Part shown: positions 12,641-26,713 of the stretch, one piece after another
Layout of the letters: every line of letters starts with the position of its first letter
Numbering within the stretch: the stretch's first letter is position 1
Notes under the pieces: generated by a model
Told to the model about the DNA's origin: nothing
Seen by the model: the letters and a program-made list of their open reading frames with translations, nothing else
Database searches by the model: none
NCBI RefSeq assembly: GCF_014905175.1
Contig: NC_057788.1
Location: forward strand, 4,216,001 to 4,280,000
Direction of reading: 5' to 3'
From: Aphidius gifuensis
Taxonomy: Eukaryota > Arthropoda > Insecta > Hymenoptera > Braconidae
Length of the DNA: 64,000 nucleotides
Made by a program: the position numbers and the translations under genes

Positions 12641-15470
12641 GGACTCATCTCTTTATATATCTATCTATCTATTTATTTATCTTTTTCTTTCACATTGGTG
12701 CTTTAGACTGTATAATAATATTGGTCATGTATGTAAAAAAAATGAAAAATAAAATATATTTTACATTTTAACTTGGAATATCGCCATTTGTGAATTTTTA
12801 TTTTTTTACTTTTTTACTTGCAAAAAGTAAAATCAACAAAGTAAAAAATATTTTTAAAAGTTTAGTTATTTAATTTTTTTTTTTTTTTTAAAGTTTAAAG
12901 TTTTCTTGAATTATTCCATAGATTAAGTTTGGATGATGTTCAAGTGAACAAGTTAAGGTCTAACCTGATTAAGACTCACTAGTAAATGTTCACGCAGACG
13001 GTGATATTAATTTTCACGAATGCATATCAGTTTGCTGATTGATCTTAAAGTTAGCATCCAAAAGGCAACATAGAGGCTCAACGTTGGCTGTCAGTTCTCT
13101 TACTATCTTTTATCTTAATCAAATTGTTCATGATGTACTCTAAAACTTCATCTTGTAAATCATCAAATTTTATTTATATAATAGAGTGTTGAAAATATAT
13201 TATTTTCACAATTCAAAATTCATCATTTTATTTTTCATTCATTTAAACTGGTCAACGACAATTATTTTAATTATTACATCTGGTACATAGAATGAAAAAA
13301 AACCTTTCAGCTAATTGTTTATTCAATAAAGAATTTTTAAATTAAAACTTTAATGTAAATCATTTAATTAAATTAAATTATTTAAATTAAATTTTCAGAT
13401 AATTTTGATACCGAAACACCATCTCCGAATATGTACATGTATATATAAATATCCTAAAAGAGATAAAACAGATCATGAATGGTTATTGTATGTTGCCTCC
13501 TTCTCGTCCTTCGTCTACACATACACCCACACATACTCGAATAACGTGTCGACAGATTAGAAATTTGGTAATAGAACTAGCAAATGATACAGGGAGCTAT
13601 TTCATCGTGACACACAGCTGAATGAGCTTTCGTCTGGTATTAGAATAGCTCGAAGCGGTTCTATGTATAAATTGAGAATATAGATACACATTTCAAGTTT
13701 ATAAACTATATGAATATACTATCATATCCAATACTCAATTGGAATACACAAAACTAGTCAAGCAAAAACGTTTATACATAGATTCATTCATATTATAAAA
13801 TGTCATTGAAATGTGTTTAATTAATATTTTGGTGTTTAGTCTTGCATAGTTGCATTATAATTTATAAATAATAAGTAATATATAAATTTATAAATTGTAT
13901 ATGTATTTTTGTAGTGTGATGAATAATATATCATCAGGATAATTTGATTTTTACGAGAATTTTATTTTTCAATATTATATTTATTTATTTTTTCCAAACT
14001 CACCACAGACTTGGTGTATATATAAATTTTTATTTATTTCTTTTATTCCTCCCTCGATTGATATAAAAGAGCCCAGAGTGGCTTGGAAGTCCTCGATTTT
14101 TCCGGAATAAAAAATAAAAATAAATAAAAATCAGTAAATCACTCGTGGCCTTTACGTTGGGATGTTCTTCCATGTATACTATATGTATATCTATATCACA
14201 TACGATAAAGAGATTTGTGTGCTTGTAAAGCTCCAACAAACTTTTCAACCCACCAATGTATTGCGAACGATTGGGCGGGATAAAAGGGATATACTTCCTG
14301 AAAGCCCTCGGACATTTTCAATGTATCTTTTCAAAGGGCAATCGTATGTATACCCCGCTGACGCGCCCAACACATTTTGCGGTCACGCTTTTTTTTTTTT
14401 TATTTTCTTTTTTACTTTATTTTAAATGTCATACATCTATCTATTTTCTTATGTATGTCAAAAACTTTGACTAAATTTATTTCGTTCTTATTTTAACATC
14501 TTGTCAATTTTATATTTCATTGCACTTTATAAAGGAAATTTAAACTCATGAATTTTATCGACTGTAAGACTGCAAAAGATTTGCTTTTCTGATTGGTGAA
14601 TTTACCACAGATGTAGACAACTTTTGATGCATCAGTGATCAAAGATTATATACGGGGATGTTTTTTTTTTTTTTTATAGATTTATTATTTGATTTATTTT
14701 ATTTGCATTTATTGAGGTGAATAATTTTTTTCATCAAATTTTGTCTCTAAATAAAAAACAATATTTATATATTATTTTGAAATTTTGTTTTTTTAATCTC
14801 AAATTCATGTGCTCTAAATCAAGAAACTAAAATTTTTTTTTCATTTATTTTCAACATTTAAATATTATTTTTCATATTTCAAAATTTTTTTACGAAGAAA
14901 AAAAAATGTTATTTCTTTGTTTCTACATTGATATTAATATAAATAACTTTCTTTGAATGTTGAGAGAAATGAGAGCAAAAAAAAAAAAGGTGAGAAATGA
15001 TTAAAAATTTTATCCAAAAAGCTCACTGTAAAATTTAAAGAGTGAGATACTTGAAAGTCCATCTATCTATCTGGCTGACTATTTCATTTTCACTCTCCTT
15101 TTACAGAGTGTATGGAGTGTATCTAGTGATGAGGGGGTATAAATATTTCAAGAGAATACTGATGGATGGCTTTGACACCACGTTAATCCACCTGGTATAT
15201 CCATTTCGATGAGAACACATACATATATAAAGTAGGATGACTGATATGTATATGTGTATATATTCAGAAAACATAGTTAAGGATGGCTGAATCAGGGGTG
15301 AGAGGGTTAATAAAAAAAGGCTAAAATTTTGTGCCTCATGGAAAAGCTATAAAACGAAAGAGGCAAATGAATGAGTAGATGGTTTGGCTCAATGAAAGGA
15401 ATAGAAGGAACTCGTACAGAAATTCAGTGAAACCTCATATACACACATAGAGTAGGAGCATTCTCTATAG
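12641..15470. other. AT-rich non-coding DNA with one mixed block
   Basis: Mostly homopolymer-rich. A block of ordinary composition at about 14220-14390 contains several CG dinucleotides and is followed immediately by a T tract. Open frames over it on both strands give no recognisable protein. A low-homopolymer segment lies at about 15080-15470. No genes are supported. Confidence 0.55.
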
Positions 15471-15600
15471 AGGCCATCGAGCAATGTGCCAGCTAGTCGA
15501 GACCACGACACGAGACTGGCCACCGACTAATTGGAATTCATTCGTAGCGGTCGAAGCAAGCCTTTCTATAATTGAGACGTGGCTTGACTGAGGCACACAA
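15471..15600. other. Candidate conserved non-coding element
   Basis: About 130 bases almost free of homopolymers, with balanced composition and several CG dinucleotides, bounded on the right by poly(A). All frames contain stops or are very short. This is the texture expected of a selected non-coding element, but only comparison with a related genome could show conservation. Confidence 0.35.
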
Positions 15601-18430
15601 AATACTACAAAAAAAAAATTCAAATACATCTATATATGAAATGTAATATTAAAAAAAAAAAAATTTTAAAAAACAAAATGAATATCTAGAAAGTATAGAA
15701 GAGGATCTCATATAATAGAGGGTTATATTTATTTTATTTTTTTTTCTTTTCTTTCAAAATCCTCTTTACATATTACTGAGTAAAAAAATAAATAAATAAA
15801 TTTTTATTTTTGATTTTTCAATCGGGGAAAAAAAAAATAATAATTGAAATACAAAGAAATTCTTTTGTCTTAAAAATTTGCTTTTATACAAAGAGTATTT
15901 TTTTATTGAAATTATAGAAGCATATTATATAGAAATTAATTAAAGTATTTTTCTTTTTTTGATATAGTAATAATAATTATTTATTATTGTAGATTAATAA
16001 AAAGCTGAAAGACAATTGTTAAGTACCGTTAAAAATATTTATTCATTTTTTTCAATTATTTAAAATGTAATATTATTCGTTGAAAAATCCAATGTTCAAC
16101 CCCCCCGCCCTTTCATCACATCTTTCACCATTCAATCTCTTTGGCGTTTTCGAGGGAAAGAGTACGCGCGGTTGGAATACTTTGAAATATAAAATATGAA
16201 AATAAAAAAAAATGAAAAAAATATAGTAGAAGGAGAATGAAACAGGAAAAGAAAGGCAGTAATTGTAAAATTAATTAAAAGACCGAGAAAATAATTAATT
16301 TTTCTAATAATTCTTGCAGCGCTGTTATTTTTCCTGGTTTGCTCGCGCGTGCTTTTTTTATTTTTGTTTTATTTTTTCATGTATTAAAGTGTATATATGT
16401 GAGTTGGAGAAATAATAAAGTGAGTGAGAGAGGAAAGAAATCCACGTGCCTTCAACGAGAAAACTAAAATAATTTTATAAGGGGCGGTTTGAGAACCACA
16501 CCTACATTTTGCAAAAACACGCATACTCAAATATATATATGTGATACCACCTTGGACCTTGTCTCTGACCACGAACAACCACAACAAAGAATAACTGAAA
16601 ATTGTATCCCTTTTAAATACCCTTAAAAACCATATTATATGTGCACTAAAATATTTTATTAAATATATAAAATTTCCAGAATTGTCAATTAGACAAATAC
16701 AATAACAAAAATGAATAATATAGTTTTTAATTATATGTACTGTTAAATAAATATAGTTTGAAGGATGCAGAGTTTAAGTCAATCAACACAAGTGTGTATA
16801 CACAGTGCTGCTGTTTTACGTGTTGAATGTAACACACAGTGAACATAGGGTCAGTATGGTTGGATATAGTGCAATAAGCCAAACATATACATATGGTATA
16901 TTAGTAATAAAACAACTTGAGAAATTAATTTGTAAAGTTTGTTGAGTGTATCTGTCCATGGAAAATATAATTAAATAAATAGTAAGAATAGTAATATATA
17001 GTTGTATTTGTAAATGTGTAAAGTTCCAAGTAGAACAAGTCTCATCTGATCTCACCACCTCGTTTCTCTTTATAATCCATCCAACACTATACTGGATATG
17101 TGTTTTATTATTGAACAAAATTTACTTGTTTAATTTCAGTGAAAATCAACCCAACCAATTGGTTTATTATAATTTCATTCTGTTTTCATTAGTCTCAGTT
17201 AATTTGGCTTCTTGGCTCAGTACATTAACTTGAATAAAACATACATGTTACATATGGAGTAGTCATTTTGACATGAATATTCTCAGCTCATATGTGGACA
17301 CAAAGATTCATTGTCAAATTTATTTTTAAAAATCATAAAAATTCATGAAAATTATTATTATTATTATTTTTTTTTTTTGAAAAAATAAAAAAGCAGCTTT
17401 ATCAGCAAATATGTATTCTTGTTTTAACTGGGATTTGTATAACGAGGGTATATGTGTCTGTAAAGAAGAAATTGGATCAGAAAAAGCAGAAGATAAAAAT
17501 AAAAAAAATTAAAATTAAAACGATAAACGAAGGGGATAGATGTAGAAAACTCGAGTGTATCCAGAGGATCATGTTTGATTGACTGTTTGAACGATTTTTA
17601 CCTAGGTAGCACTGTTTGTGAATCTCCCTCGTTTGGCTGACATTGATTATCACTTATTGAATTTGTAACACGTTGAAGCAAAAGCAAGGGTAGTTTGTCG
17701 GATAGTCATTGGGATTACCTATATGAAGATGAATTAAAATAAATTTTTTTTTTTTACTTTATACATGATTTAAATTTAGTAATTCACTATTGAGATTATT
17801 TTTTTTTTTCTCTTAATATATTTATTATACTGAGCTTCTTTGATTTTTATATAATAATATATTTATGATAAACTTGTTTTTCAATTTAAATATTTTTTTT
17901 TTTTTGTAAGAGACTTGACGTGAGTCAACTAACGTGAAGGTCTATCTACGATTGGTCTTGATAATTGGCAGACGTACGTTTTTATCTCTAACCCTCGTTA
18001 TTCACTGCTTTTCCCTTAAAATTTTATATACATTGCTTTTTGTTTTATTCTTCATCTCTGTATGTTTTTTTTTTTCCAATGGTTTTTGTAATTTTTTTTT
18101 TCTTTATATATATTCATTTTTATTTTATTTTATTTTCAAGGGTAATTTGGATAACCTTTGGCCAGTGGGCAAAATTTAAATTGCAAATTGCCATATCCGT
18201 TGTATCAAAAATATATATATTTCTGATGATTGAGTGTGTATACAGTGTAGGCGTGTGTGCATGTGTGTGTCAGTGGGTGGGTGTTTACGGTTGGTTTAAA
18301 TTATTGATGAAATTTTAATGTGTAAAGCATAAAAATTATATAAAAACAAATAAACAAGTTGCAAAAGTACAATTGTTATATATGAATCGGTAATATGAAT
18401 TGTTAAAAAAATATGTATATGCAAACTGCA
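15601..18430. other. AT-rich non-coding DNA, nothing recognised
   Basis: A and T tracts alternate (15650-15663, 17369-17380, 17898-17905, 18066-18076), and an (ATT)6 repeat lies at about 17350-17367. The region near 16540-17130 is less repetitive but has no convincing frame. No RNA genes seen. Confidence 0.65.
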
Positions 18431-18720
18431 AAGTTATTTTACACGAGGCTCAAACTCACTTTGGAAATCTCATCGGCCCAAATGGCGCATCAACATCTAT
18501 TATTAACTGGCTTTCCGGAATATTAACGACACAGTTACCGTATTCCAGAAGCTAAATTAGCAGAGATTATTACGAGTTGGCCTCTCGTTTTGGCATCTCA
18601 CTTCAATTTTCCGAACCACCCACTGTAGACCAACGACTAGAAATCTACAACCGTCCGGAGAATACGTTTTTCATGAGAATCGTGGAGTGTCATTAATTTT
18701 AACATTATTGCATATCGCCA
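18431..18720. other. Candidate conserved non-coding element with inverted repeat
   Basis: Nearly 290 bases of complex sequence without long homopolymers, much of it near balanced G+C, inside very AT-rich DNA. It contains an imperfect inverted repeat: TCCGGAATA (18514-18522) and TATTCCAGA (18541-18549), with one mismatch and an 18-base spacer. TTCCGGAA resembles the paired sites of ETS or heat-shock type factors. No long open frame spans the block. Function is inferred only from texture. Confidence 0.4.
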
Positions 18721-21700
18721 GGGGTAGATTTGTTCATAAAATAAAACCAAGAGATCTTGTTATATACACACGTCTGACTATATCATATTCAGTAGTATTA
18801 AAAAAGTTAAGTATGCCCAGTATGTATATATATAAAGTTGAATAAAAAATAATCCACTTTTATAAAATATAATAATTATATTTAAAAATTTTTCATAAAA
18901 TAATTATTTAAATTTTTTTATTATTAACTCTATTTCTTTTTTGTGAGAAATCTAAATTTTTTTTTTATATTTTAAAACGAAAAAATGATATACAAATAAA
19001 CACACGTGCCAAAGACATATCGAATCTCGTGAAATTGAGATATGGATATTTTATTCCAACAAGAAGCTAGCCGTCGGCATTGATAGGCCACCAAGTGGTC
19101 TTTTATCGAGTCAATGCTGTCCCCAATGTAGTTTTATTGGATATACACATAACACTGCTTGGGGCTAGTATTTTCTTGAATTTTTTTTCCTTTTTTCTTC
19201 ATCCCCTATATGTATATATACATATATGTGGAATGACATTTATGTTACAAAAGTATGACAACCCCGGAAGACCAATTCAACTATATACAGACGAGCATAG
19301 TGAAAAATATGAAAAGTCCACTTTAAAGAACGTTAAATGACCTGGAGGTGTGAGGTTTATAGTGCTTGGGGATATACTCTGACTATTTTATCCATAAAGG
19401 TGATGTACGTCGTACGATTTTCAAGATCTAGACAGCCAGATTGGATTGTTGGTGATGGGGATGAGGTAATGGTTACGTCTCATGGGTCCAACAAAATACC
19501 AATATATAAACATATACAGTCATATTTTGTCAGGCAAATTGACTAGAGATTTTATACTATGTCTTCAATATTTTTTTTTTTTCTTTTTATGATTCAAAAA
19601 ACATATTGGTAGATATAAAATAAAAAATTTATTTATCATCTTCAATGATTTCTTATTTATCTAAATTTTTAAATATTTATTTTTCTTGTTGAAAGTATGT
19701 ACTAAAATTTTCATAACCAACTGAATGAGTGAAAATATCAAAAAAAAAAAAAAAAAAAAAAGTGTGCAGATTTATTTGCTCAGTTTGGACTCAGTGTACT
19801 CTCTCAAACAGTGTACTGCCTCGAGAGACCCCTCTTTTTATTCAGCCTCTTTTCCGTCTCCGCCTCCGTTCATGGCTTTATTGACCCTTTATACATCTAT
19901 TTGTTATGCCATGGTCCTTTGTGCTGCGACGCTGTAGAGCTTTATATTCATATATATATATATTCGTAGTAGTCAACGTATATGCCGTCGCTTTCGTTTC
20001 CCCAGGCTATATTTGACCAGTATTATAAAAATCAACCGACCGATTTCCTACGTGAAATATTACCCCCGAGCGCCCCTGAATATTTTATCACTGTCCAACA
20101 TTCAACCCCCAAATGTTGGAGAAAGAAAAGAGTCCTCCTGGTATACACCATCCTCAACCAACCAACGAACCAGCCACTCTCTCTTTATTTATTTATTTCA
20201 CTCTTCATACTTTCTTTCTCTTATTTTATTTTCTTTTATTTTTTAAATTTCATTCTTTATCTGTTTTGTTTTTTTTTTTTTTTATTATATATTTTTAAAA
20301 TAATACAGATATAAACCACGAAAAAAAAAAAAATATTCAAACTTATTTTTTATTATTTATTTCATTTTATATATATTGTCTGTCAGATATATATTTCACA
20401 AACTAAATTATAAAAAATCAAATATATATATACAATCTATTATTGTATAATTGTATAATAAATTTAACGAGATAAAAATATTTAATCAAATATGACATTA
20501 ATTAATTGTTTTATATCTGCATAATAATATTCATATATCAATAATTTTTTTATATAAAAATATAATATATGTATGTCTCTTTCTCTCTTGACATTGGTCA
20601 ATTTAAACTGTCTACTAAGATGACAAGTATAATTAATTGCTTATGACGATTATAGGTGGATAGGTTATCCGGTATTTCAGGATGACATTGGATCTAATAA
20701 TCCAGCAGGAATTATAGATGACGACGGTGTGCGTTACAGTATTTGGAGTATAGCCCAGTGTATAGTTTGGTGGTGGTGTCTCAATGGCCCAACACGTAAA
20801 CACCAATAGTATTTGTCTTTAGTGTGTAAACATTAAATTTCAGCAATGGTTTGTGTGTACTAGAGGAGTGCAACAACTGACGTATTACAATTTGTCTACA
20901 TACATATAGGTCTACACAAAGAGAGATAAAGATAGAGAGATGACCCTATGTACTATATAGTCAGTTTGGTTCACGTACAATAGCTAACCAGTGCAAGCGT
21001 GCATTCCTAATAATGAAGACAGCAATAAATCAAAACTAGAGAATACGTTCGCGGATGTGAACCGAATATCATATGCATAATATCGCGTTATTATCTGTTG
21101 CAAGGACTGTTCCCTCTTGTGTTGTTGTATTGTATGCATTCGAATATGCATCAGGCCCTGACAAATATCTATACTATCTTCGCAATATATATATATATAT
21201 ATACATCTATCTATAATATAACAATGTTGTTATGTCCAACACCTGCAAGATTCAATTGTTATAATCATTGACATATTACTACTCCAACTGTCTCTATTTG
21301 TTTTCTCATAGATATATATATGTTAATCTTGTTGATGGTGATGCATCTTCAAGACCAACATTTATTTCATTCAAACAAAACACAACAAGACATTTGTTGG
21401 GGCTATTGATGCTTGTTATGTGCTTGATGCTGAACCATCGATCGGCTTTAACCTGTCCAACACAATTTGCAATATATAATGATATATCGTATTTCATCTT
21501 GTTTAACTTATATGGCTAAATTACAGACCACAGATACTGATCACCGGAACAAATTAATTTATTTATGTTGCACTGCAATGTCTGCAATACACATAATCAT
21601 GACAAACTCGTCACATCTGATTATTTTTTGTTCCTTGAAATTTGACTTTGTTTATATTATTTTCTTTTTTTCAATGCAACACACTGATGAACATCCAGGC

Positions 21701-22261
21701 ATTTCCGTTGTATTTTGGATTATATTACCAGGGGATTTATTGTGTACAGGATGTAGGCTAAAATTGATGCGCCTTAAAGAAATTCAAGTAAGGTGAATGG
21801 TGATTGCATTATTATGATGGGATATCGGTTACTATGCACCTATTATTGCAAAGTTTCTTTTTCAAGATTTATATATAATAAATTGTTTTATTTTTTTTTT
21901 TTTTCAAATTATGTCATGCTGGATTATTTTACGACAATTGTAATAACAGTTTTTTTTTTTTTTTCTCTGTATTAATATAATGAATAAATTTCGTATTGTT
22001 GCAAAATAATGTTTTTTTTTTTTTTTTGAATAATACAATATCGGTATTGTCTTTCGTGGACTTGTTGAATTATCATCAAGATATTTCCGGTTAAATATTT
22101 TATACATTTACTCACAAATGTATGATATTTTTTTATTTTTATTTATAAATTTAATGAGTATATATTGCGAATGTATGCTTATGACAAATTGAGTTAATGC
22201 AGACGCATAATTAATTGTGTATAAATGTTGCATATCGATGATTTACTCTTGATTGGTACCT
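18721..22261. other. AT-rich non-coding DNA with less repetitive stretches
   Basis: Segments at 19060-19560, 19790-20170 and 20580-21650 have moderate complexity and several open frames of 60-110 codons on both strands. None shows a domain, a repeat pattern or a credible splice structure. An (AT)9 microsatellite lies at 21185-21202 and T tracts at 21890-21904 and 22012-22027. No gene is called. Confidence 0.55.
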
Positions 22262-22440
22262 TGCAGGTGGCTGTGTCATCGTCGAAGCCACGATCCAATA
22301 ACTTTAGCTTGAATTCAATGTGTCGAGTTTACTGTTACCATACGTCACTATCCTTGGGTGCCATTTGGCAATACAGAGCATCTATAATACACAACAACAA
22401 AGCCATACGTCCAAGCTGCCATTGACCACTACCGCTATCA
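22262..22440. other. Mixed-composition block after a TTGCAG acceptor-like site
   Basis: The block begins just after TTGCAG and has ordinary complexity and G+C for about 175 bases. A plus-strand frame is open to about 22425, but its translation is not recognisable and its end has no clear donor. It could be an exon of an unknown transcript or a conserved non-coding element; the evidence favours neither. Confidence 0.25.
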
Positions 22441-25400
22441 CCGTTGGGTATCGTTATCAGTACTGTCGTATCGTTTATTCAATCAATTCCACTTAATTAG
22501 CTTGTTTATTGATTATCACTATCATCACAACTCTCCAAACATATTTCGTTCTTTAATTTATTAAATATAATTTACATGGGATTTTTTTTTTATATTTATA
22601 ACCAATCTTTGCATAAATAAATTTGATAGAGGTTAAACAATTTTTTTATTTTTATTTCTATCGATGCTTTTTACGATTATTTTTAGTTTTTTTTTTTTCG
22701 TTAAAAGTTTAGCTCCGTTGGTGTATTCAAAGCCAGATGAAGTGATGAAAATGGCTTTTAAATCAATGCATATCGGCGGATTTAGTTGGAAAAAAAAAGA
22801 AAAAATACAGAGTGAAGCTTTTGATGGAAAATGGTAAAATACAAAACGAGCAAATCGTGAAAAAAATTGAAAAAAAAATCAAGCACCTCTCTGTATGAGT
22901 AGATGAAAATCCGATACAGTATCGACAAAATAGTGAACAAATATATCCACAAATTCGTACAACAAGCTCTACACATTTATGTAAATATTGAAGGTATAGA
23001 GAGAGAGAAAGTGAGAGAATAAAAAAAAAAAAAAATAGTAAAATATAAAATAAATGCAAAACGACACATGCAGTGACATCGTCATATCAAATCGAGTGTG
23101 TATCGGTGGTGGCATGTACACTCTGCACATGATAATATTCTTTGATAAGCAATTTGTGCATCCTGTGGGTCCCTCAATATGCCAACAAATTTCATACTGC
23201 ACACTTGCACACACCAGGCAACGTGATTTTATTCCCTTTATCCTATATATCCCTTTCGTGTATTTTTTTCTTTTTTAACTTATTATTATTTTATTTTTTT
23301 TCTTTAGCTAGAATTCAGTGGCAAATTGATGGAAACAGATTGAATAAAAAAATAAAATTAAAAAAAAAAAAATCTATATGTGTGAATATCAATTTGTGGG
23401 CCATGAAAGGTTGTACTTGATGTATTTTCATTTACCAAGCTTCTACCACCTGTACTAAATACCAGTTGTAACTGCTTTTCTACTCTGTTGTTTTTTAACG
23501 CTTAAAACCTATATACTAAAAATTTTTTTTTTATTTTATTCAACACTTTTGCTTTTCCATCTATACTACATCTCACACACCGTAGTGTGTTAAATCGCAT
23601 TATCCAAACTTTTTTGTCCTCAATGGTTTTTTTTTTATTTTACTATTTTTTATTCACCACGAATTGAAGTGGAATTGTTTGAAAGCAATAATAGACAACA
23701 CACACATACACGTACAAAATTTTGTATCAACTTTTTTTTAACCTTTCATCTCTTGATACCTTTTATGTATTATTTTAATTTTTTATTTCGAGGCAAAATC
23801 GATTGCTTATATAAATAAAGTATAAAAATGTGTGAGGGTCAATATAGCTAGCTATAAAATATACAAAATCAAAATAAATTTCTTTCTATCAATATGATAA
23901 TTGAGTTTGACATCTCGAGTACTTGTAGCCAAGCAATTACACCCGCCTATCATTTGGTATATTCATTTACGAACCAGTGATTTCACCTCTTTGACTCAAA
24001 ATACCTATAACCAGATCAAGTGCATATACATATTTGTCAATGGTGTTTGTCTACATGGCTATAATATGACCAACACACATGTATATAAATTGAAAATATC
24101 TATAGATAGATTCAACATGTAAATACGAGGATATAATATCGACTAGCTATCATGTATTTGCATGTGTGTGATCATGTAAGCGTGACCAGTGAAATGGACT
24201 TTGTTGGACACATGTGGAGTGGCACAACCGAGAGTAAGAGAGGTAGATGAAATGGAACACTCGGAAGTGTGTGTATATATTTGCCAATGAGGGAATGGGT
24301 TATAGTGGTGGCGAGGCGCGATGTATTAATTACCAGTATTGATGTCCATTTGTAGTGAATTGATGTGTGGTCAGTGTTGCATCACGCGCAGGGGTCGAAA
24401 CTGAGTGTGTATAATATTATAAACAATATATACGCATATATACGAATTGAGAAATAGCGATGTAGAGAATTTAGTTTGTATGCATTTATGTGGAAGCACA
24501 AGCTGGTTGTGAATTCATGCGTATTTCACCCCAATTTCAAAATCTCTTCGTGTCAAATTCTCTCTCTGACTCGTCTCTTTTACACAAGCTGTATAGTATA
24601 TAATACCCTGTAAACTGCAACACACATGTGGTACACACGTGTTTTCAACTGTTGTCTGTCTCGTTCAATGTCGATCATACAAATAATATCAACCTATATT
24701 ATACAACTGGTACCTGCTGTATCTATCCCTATATATATTTATTGTTAATTTTCATGGGTTTCTCATATTCAATTTGTATATCTTGATTCATGCAAAAATC
24801 ATCAGACTGTATATTAATATTTAATTATTTAATAGTTTAAAAGTTCAAAGCTTTTAAACTTGTAAAAAATAAATAATCAATTATGCTAATAAATTATCCT
24901 AATAAAAAATTATTAGCATCATGTAAAAAAATATATATAAAAGCGTTGATGTATTTTTTTATATTTAATGAATATGTTAGAAAGCAAGTCAAATAAATTT
25001 TAATAAGAAATTTAAAAAAAAAAAACAATGATAACAATGATGAGGTTGAGATAGTGTATAATAAAGTCTAATGATAATTATAGTACACAAAACAGCATGA
25101 ATCGTGATTCGTGAGACGATACACCATCAGATATACATTGTATATTTACATGGTTATGTATATATATATGTATATGAGATGAGACATAGATGAGTAGAGT
25201 GGAGACAGAGAAATCATGGGTGTTCTAGCTTCCAGGTACAAGAGAACCATATAGAATCGGAGCGTTAAAATTTATTGCTACTGTGGCTATACTCCCCCGG
25301 TCTTTAGTCGCTTATTAGCATGTGGTATATCATGGTGAGACTGGACCACCGGGTTTCGCGACAATAATTTGATAGATAGTGGAGGACAGATGGTTCTTGA

Positions 25401-26021
25401 TGGTATTGAGCAAGTGAGTTGAAGACAATTAGAGAAAGGACAACGCTAGACTTTGGTATGAGTAACATAGTCTCATACTCAGCGGTGTTGGTGGTGGTGG
25501 ATATCTATCTGAGGGTGCAGGGTAGGGTTAAAAGGAAGACAAGGTTTCTGGATAATATGCGTGCTTGTTTCTGCTTATATAATACATATATCCATGTGTG
25601 TATGTGTGTGTTTAGTTGACCCATACATGCTTTTGCTGGAGCACGCTTTACCACTGGATATATATTACATTGCGTCGTATGCAAATGATGACGTCATAGA
25701 ATAACAGTATCAAAAGTTGTTCAGAAATGATAGCCTATCTATTATAGATTGCCATATAGACAAACATATCTTCTACCTTTGTCCATCTACTAAAATTCTC
25801 TTGTTTCCTCTATACTGCAGTGTTGCAAACTGCATTCGATGCATTCCAATTATAAACAGTCGTCGCAACAGATTAATTGGATATATCGATTATTTCATTC
25901 AATGTTTCAAATAATATTATTGTCATTAATTTACAAGTAAACTATTGTTTGTTGGACTATTTTCAATTTCTTACTTTTATAAAATTTCTCACAGGAACAT
26001 GTTTTAGTAGAAATTTTTTAA
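22441..26021. other. Non-coding DNA, moderately complex toward its right end
   Basis: 22441-24100 is AT-rich with many A and T tracts. From about 24120 to 26021 homopolymers become rarer and the sequence is more complex, but no coding region was found. It runs directly into the truncated retrotransposon. A perfect 10-bp inverted repeat lies at 24834-24860. Confidence 0.55.
24834..24860. repeat. Perfect 10-bp AT-rich inverted repeat
   Basis: AGTTTAAAAG (24834-24843) and CTTTTAAACT (24851-24860) are exact reverse complements with a 7-base loop. It may be a hairpin or an AT-hook/homeodomain-type binding palindrome. No transposon structure is visible around it. Confidence 0.7.
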
Positions 26022-26441
26022 ATTTACAAAGTTCAGCGTAGATTCATAAAGTACTTGCTATATCGCACACAGGCATTGGTTCTTGATAGAGGATGTGATG
26101 ATGACACACTAATCCAGCTGGCTGATATGACAAACATCTCGGTACATCGTGATACATTAACAATAATCTTTTTTATTAAATTGCTAACCGGAGCTGTTGA
26201 TTGTCCAGGTCTACTCTCTGATGTTAGGTTACGAATATTGGCAACTAAACTAAGAAATGTATCACCATTCTACTCTACAGCTGGACAATGTGTGTCATCA
26301 ACTATTCCTCCCTTACAAAATATGATCGAACTTACTAATAAGGCGTGTCGTAACACGTCACTGTTTAGTAGAGTTATGTCTTGTGAGCACATTACACCTG
26401 GGTTTATACTTGACTGTGTCAAATTGTCTAGACAGTCTTAA
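26022..26441 (+). pseudogene. ORF2 C-terminal fragment (reverse transcriptase tail)
   Basis: This 139-codon open remnant follows an in-frame stop at 26019-26021. It starts with KVQRRFIKYLLY, the signature found just after the reverse-transcriptase thumb of insect non-LTR ORF2 proteins. It continues with a DRGCDDDTLIQL segment and then, at remnant residues 50-65, FFIKLLTGAVDCPGLL, which matches the family pattern of F-L-K-L-L-G-ID-P-LL. The last 40 residues (PPLQNMIELTNKACRN, then LF) match the usual P-RM-L-N--DLF ending. The endonuclease and catalytic reverse-transcriptase motifs are absent, so it cannot transpose on its own. It has no start codon of its own and is not expected to be translated. 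Confidence 0.78.
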
Positions 26442-26713
26442 ATATGGTATTTTGATGTGACCTTGATTTGGGTAGTTTTATAATATTGTTATTTATTTTT
26501 AACTTTTTAAGCCATCGTCATTTAGAAATTATCAACAAAAATATATACTATAATATGATTATGATTATTGATTATTGTAAGTAACACTTATATATAATAT
26601 TTAAGGATTTAATTTGAGAAATTGTAATATATTATGTATTTTGTATTTAAATTGCTTACTGCAATTTTACCCTGGTCCCAATAATGGCCTCCAGCCCTGG
26701 GATATTAAATTAA

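Noticed and set aside
19080..19546. Two ORFs overlapping by ATGA, like a coupled bacterial pair
   Set aside because: The window is clearly eukaryotic. The overlap is chance and neither product is recognisable.
22225..22260. HIDDLLLIG, similar to the YVDD box of copia-type reverse transcriptases
   Set aside because: Isolated short match; flanking residues in the same frame do not continue the domain.
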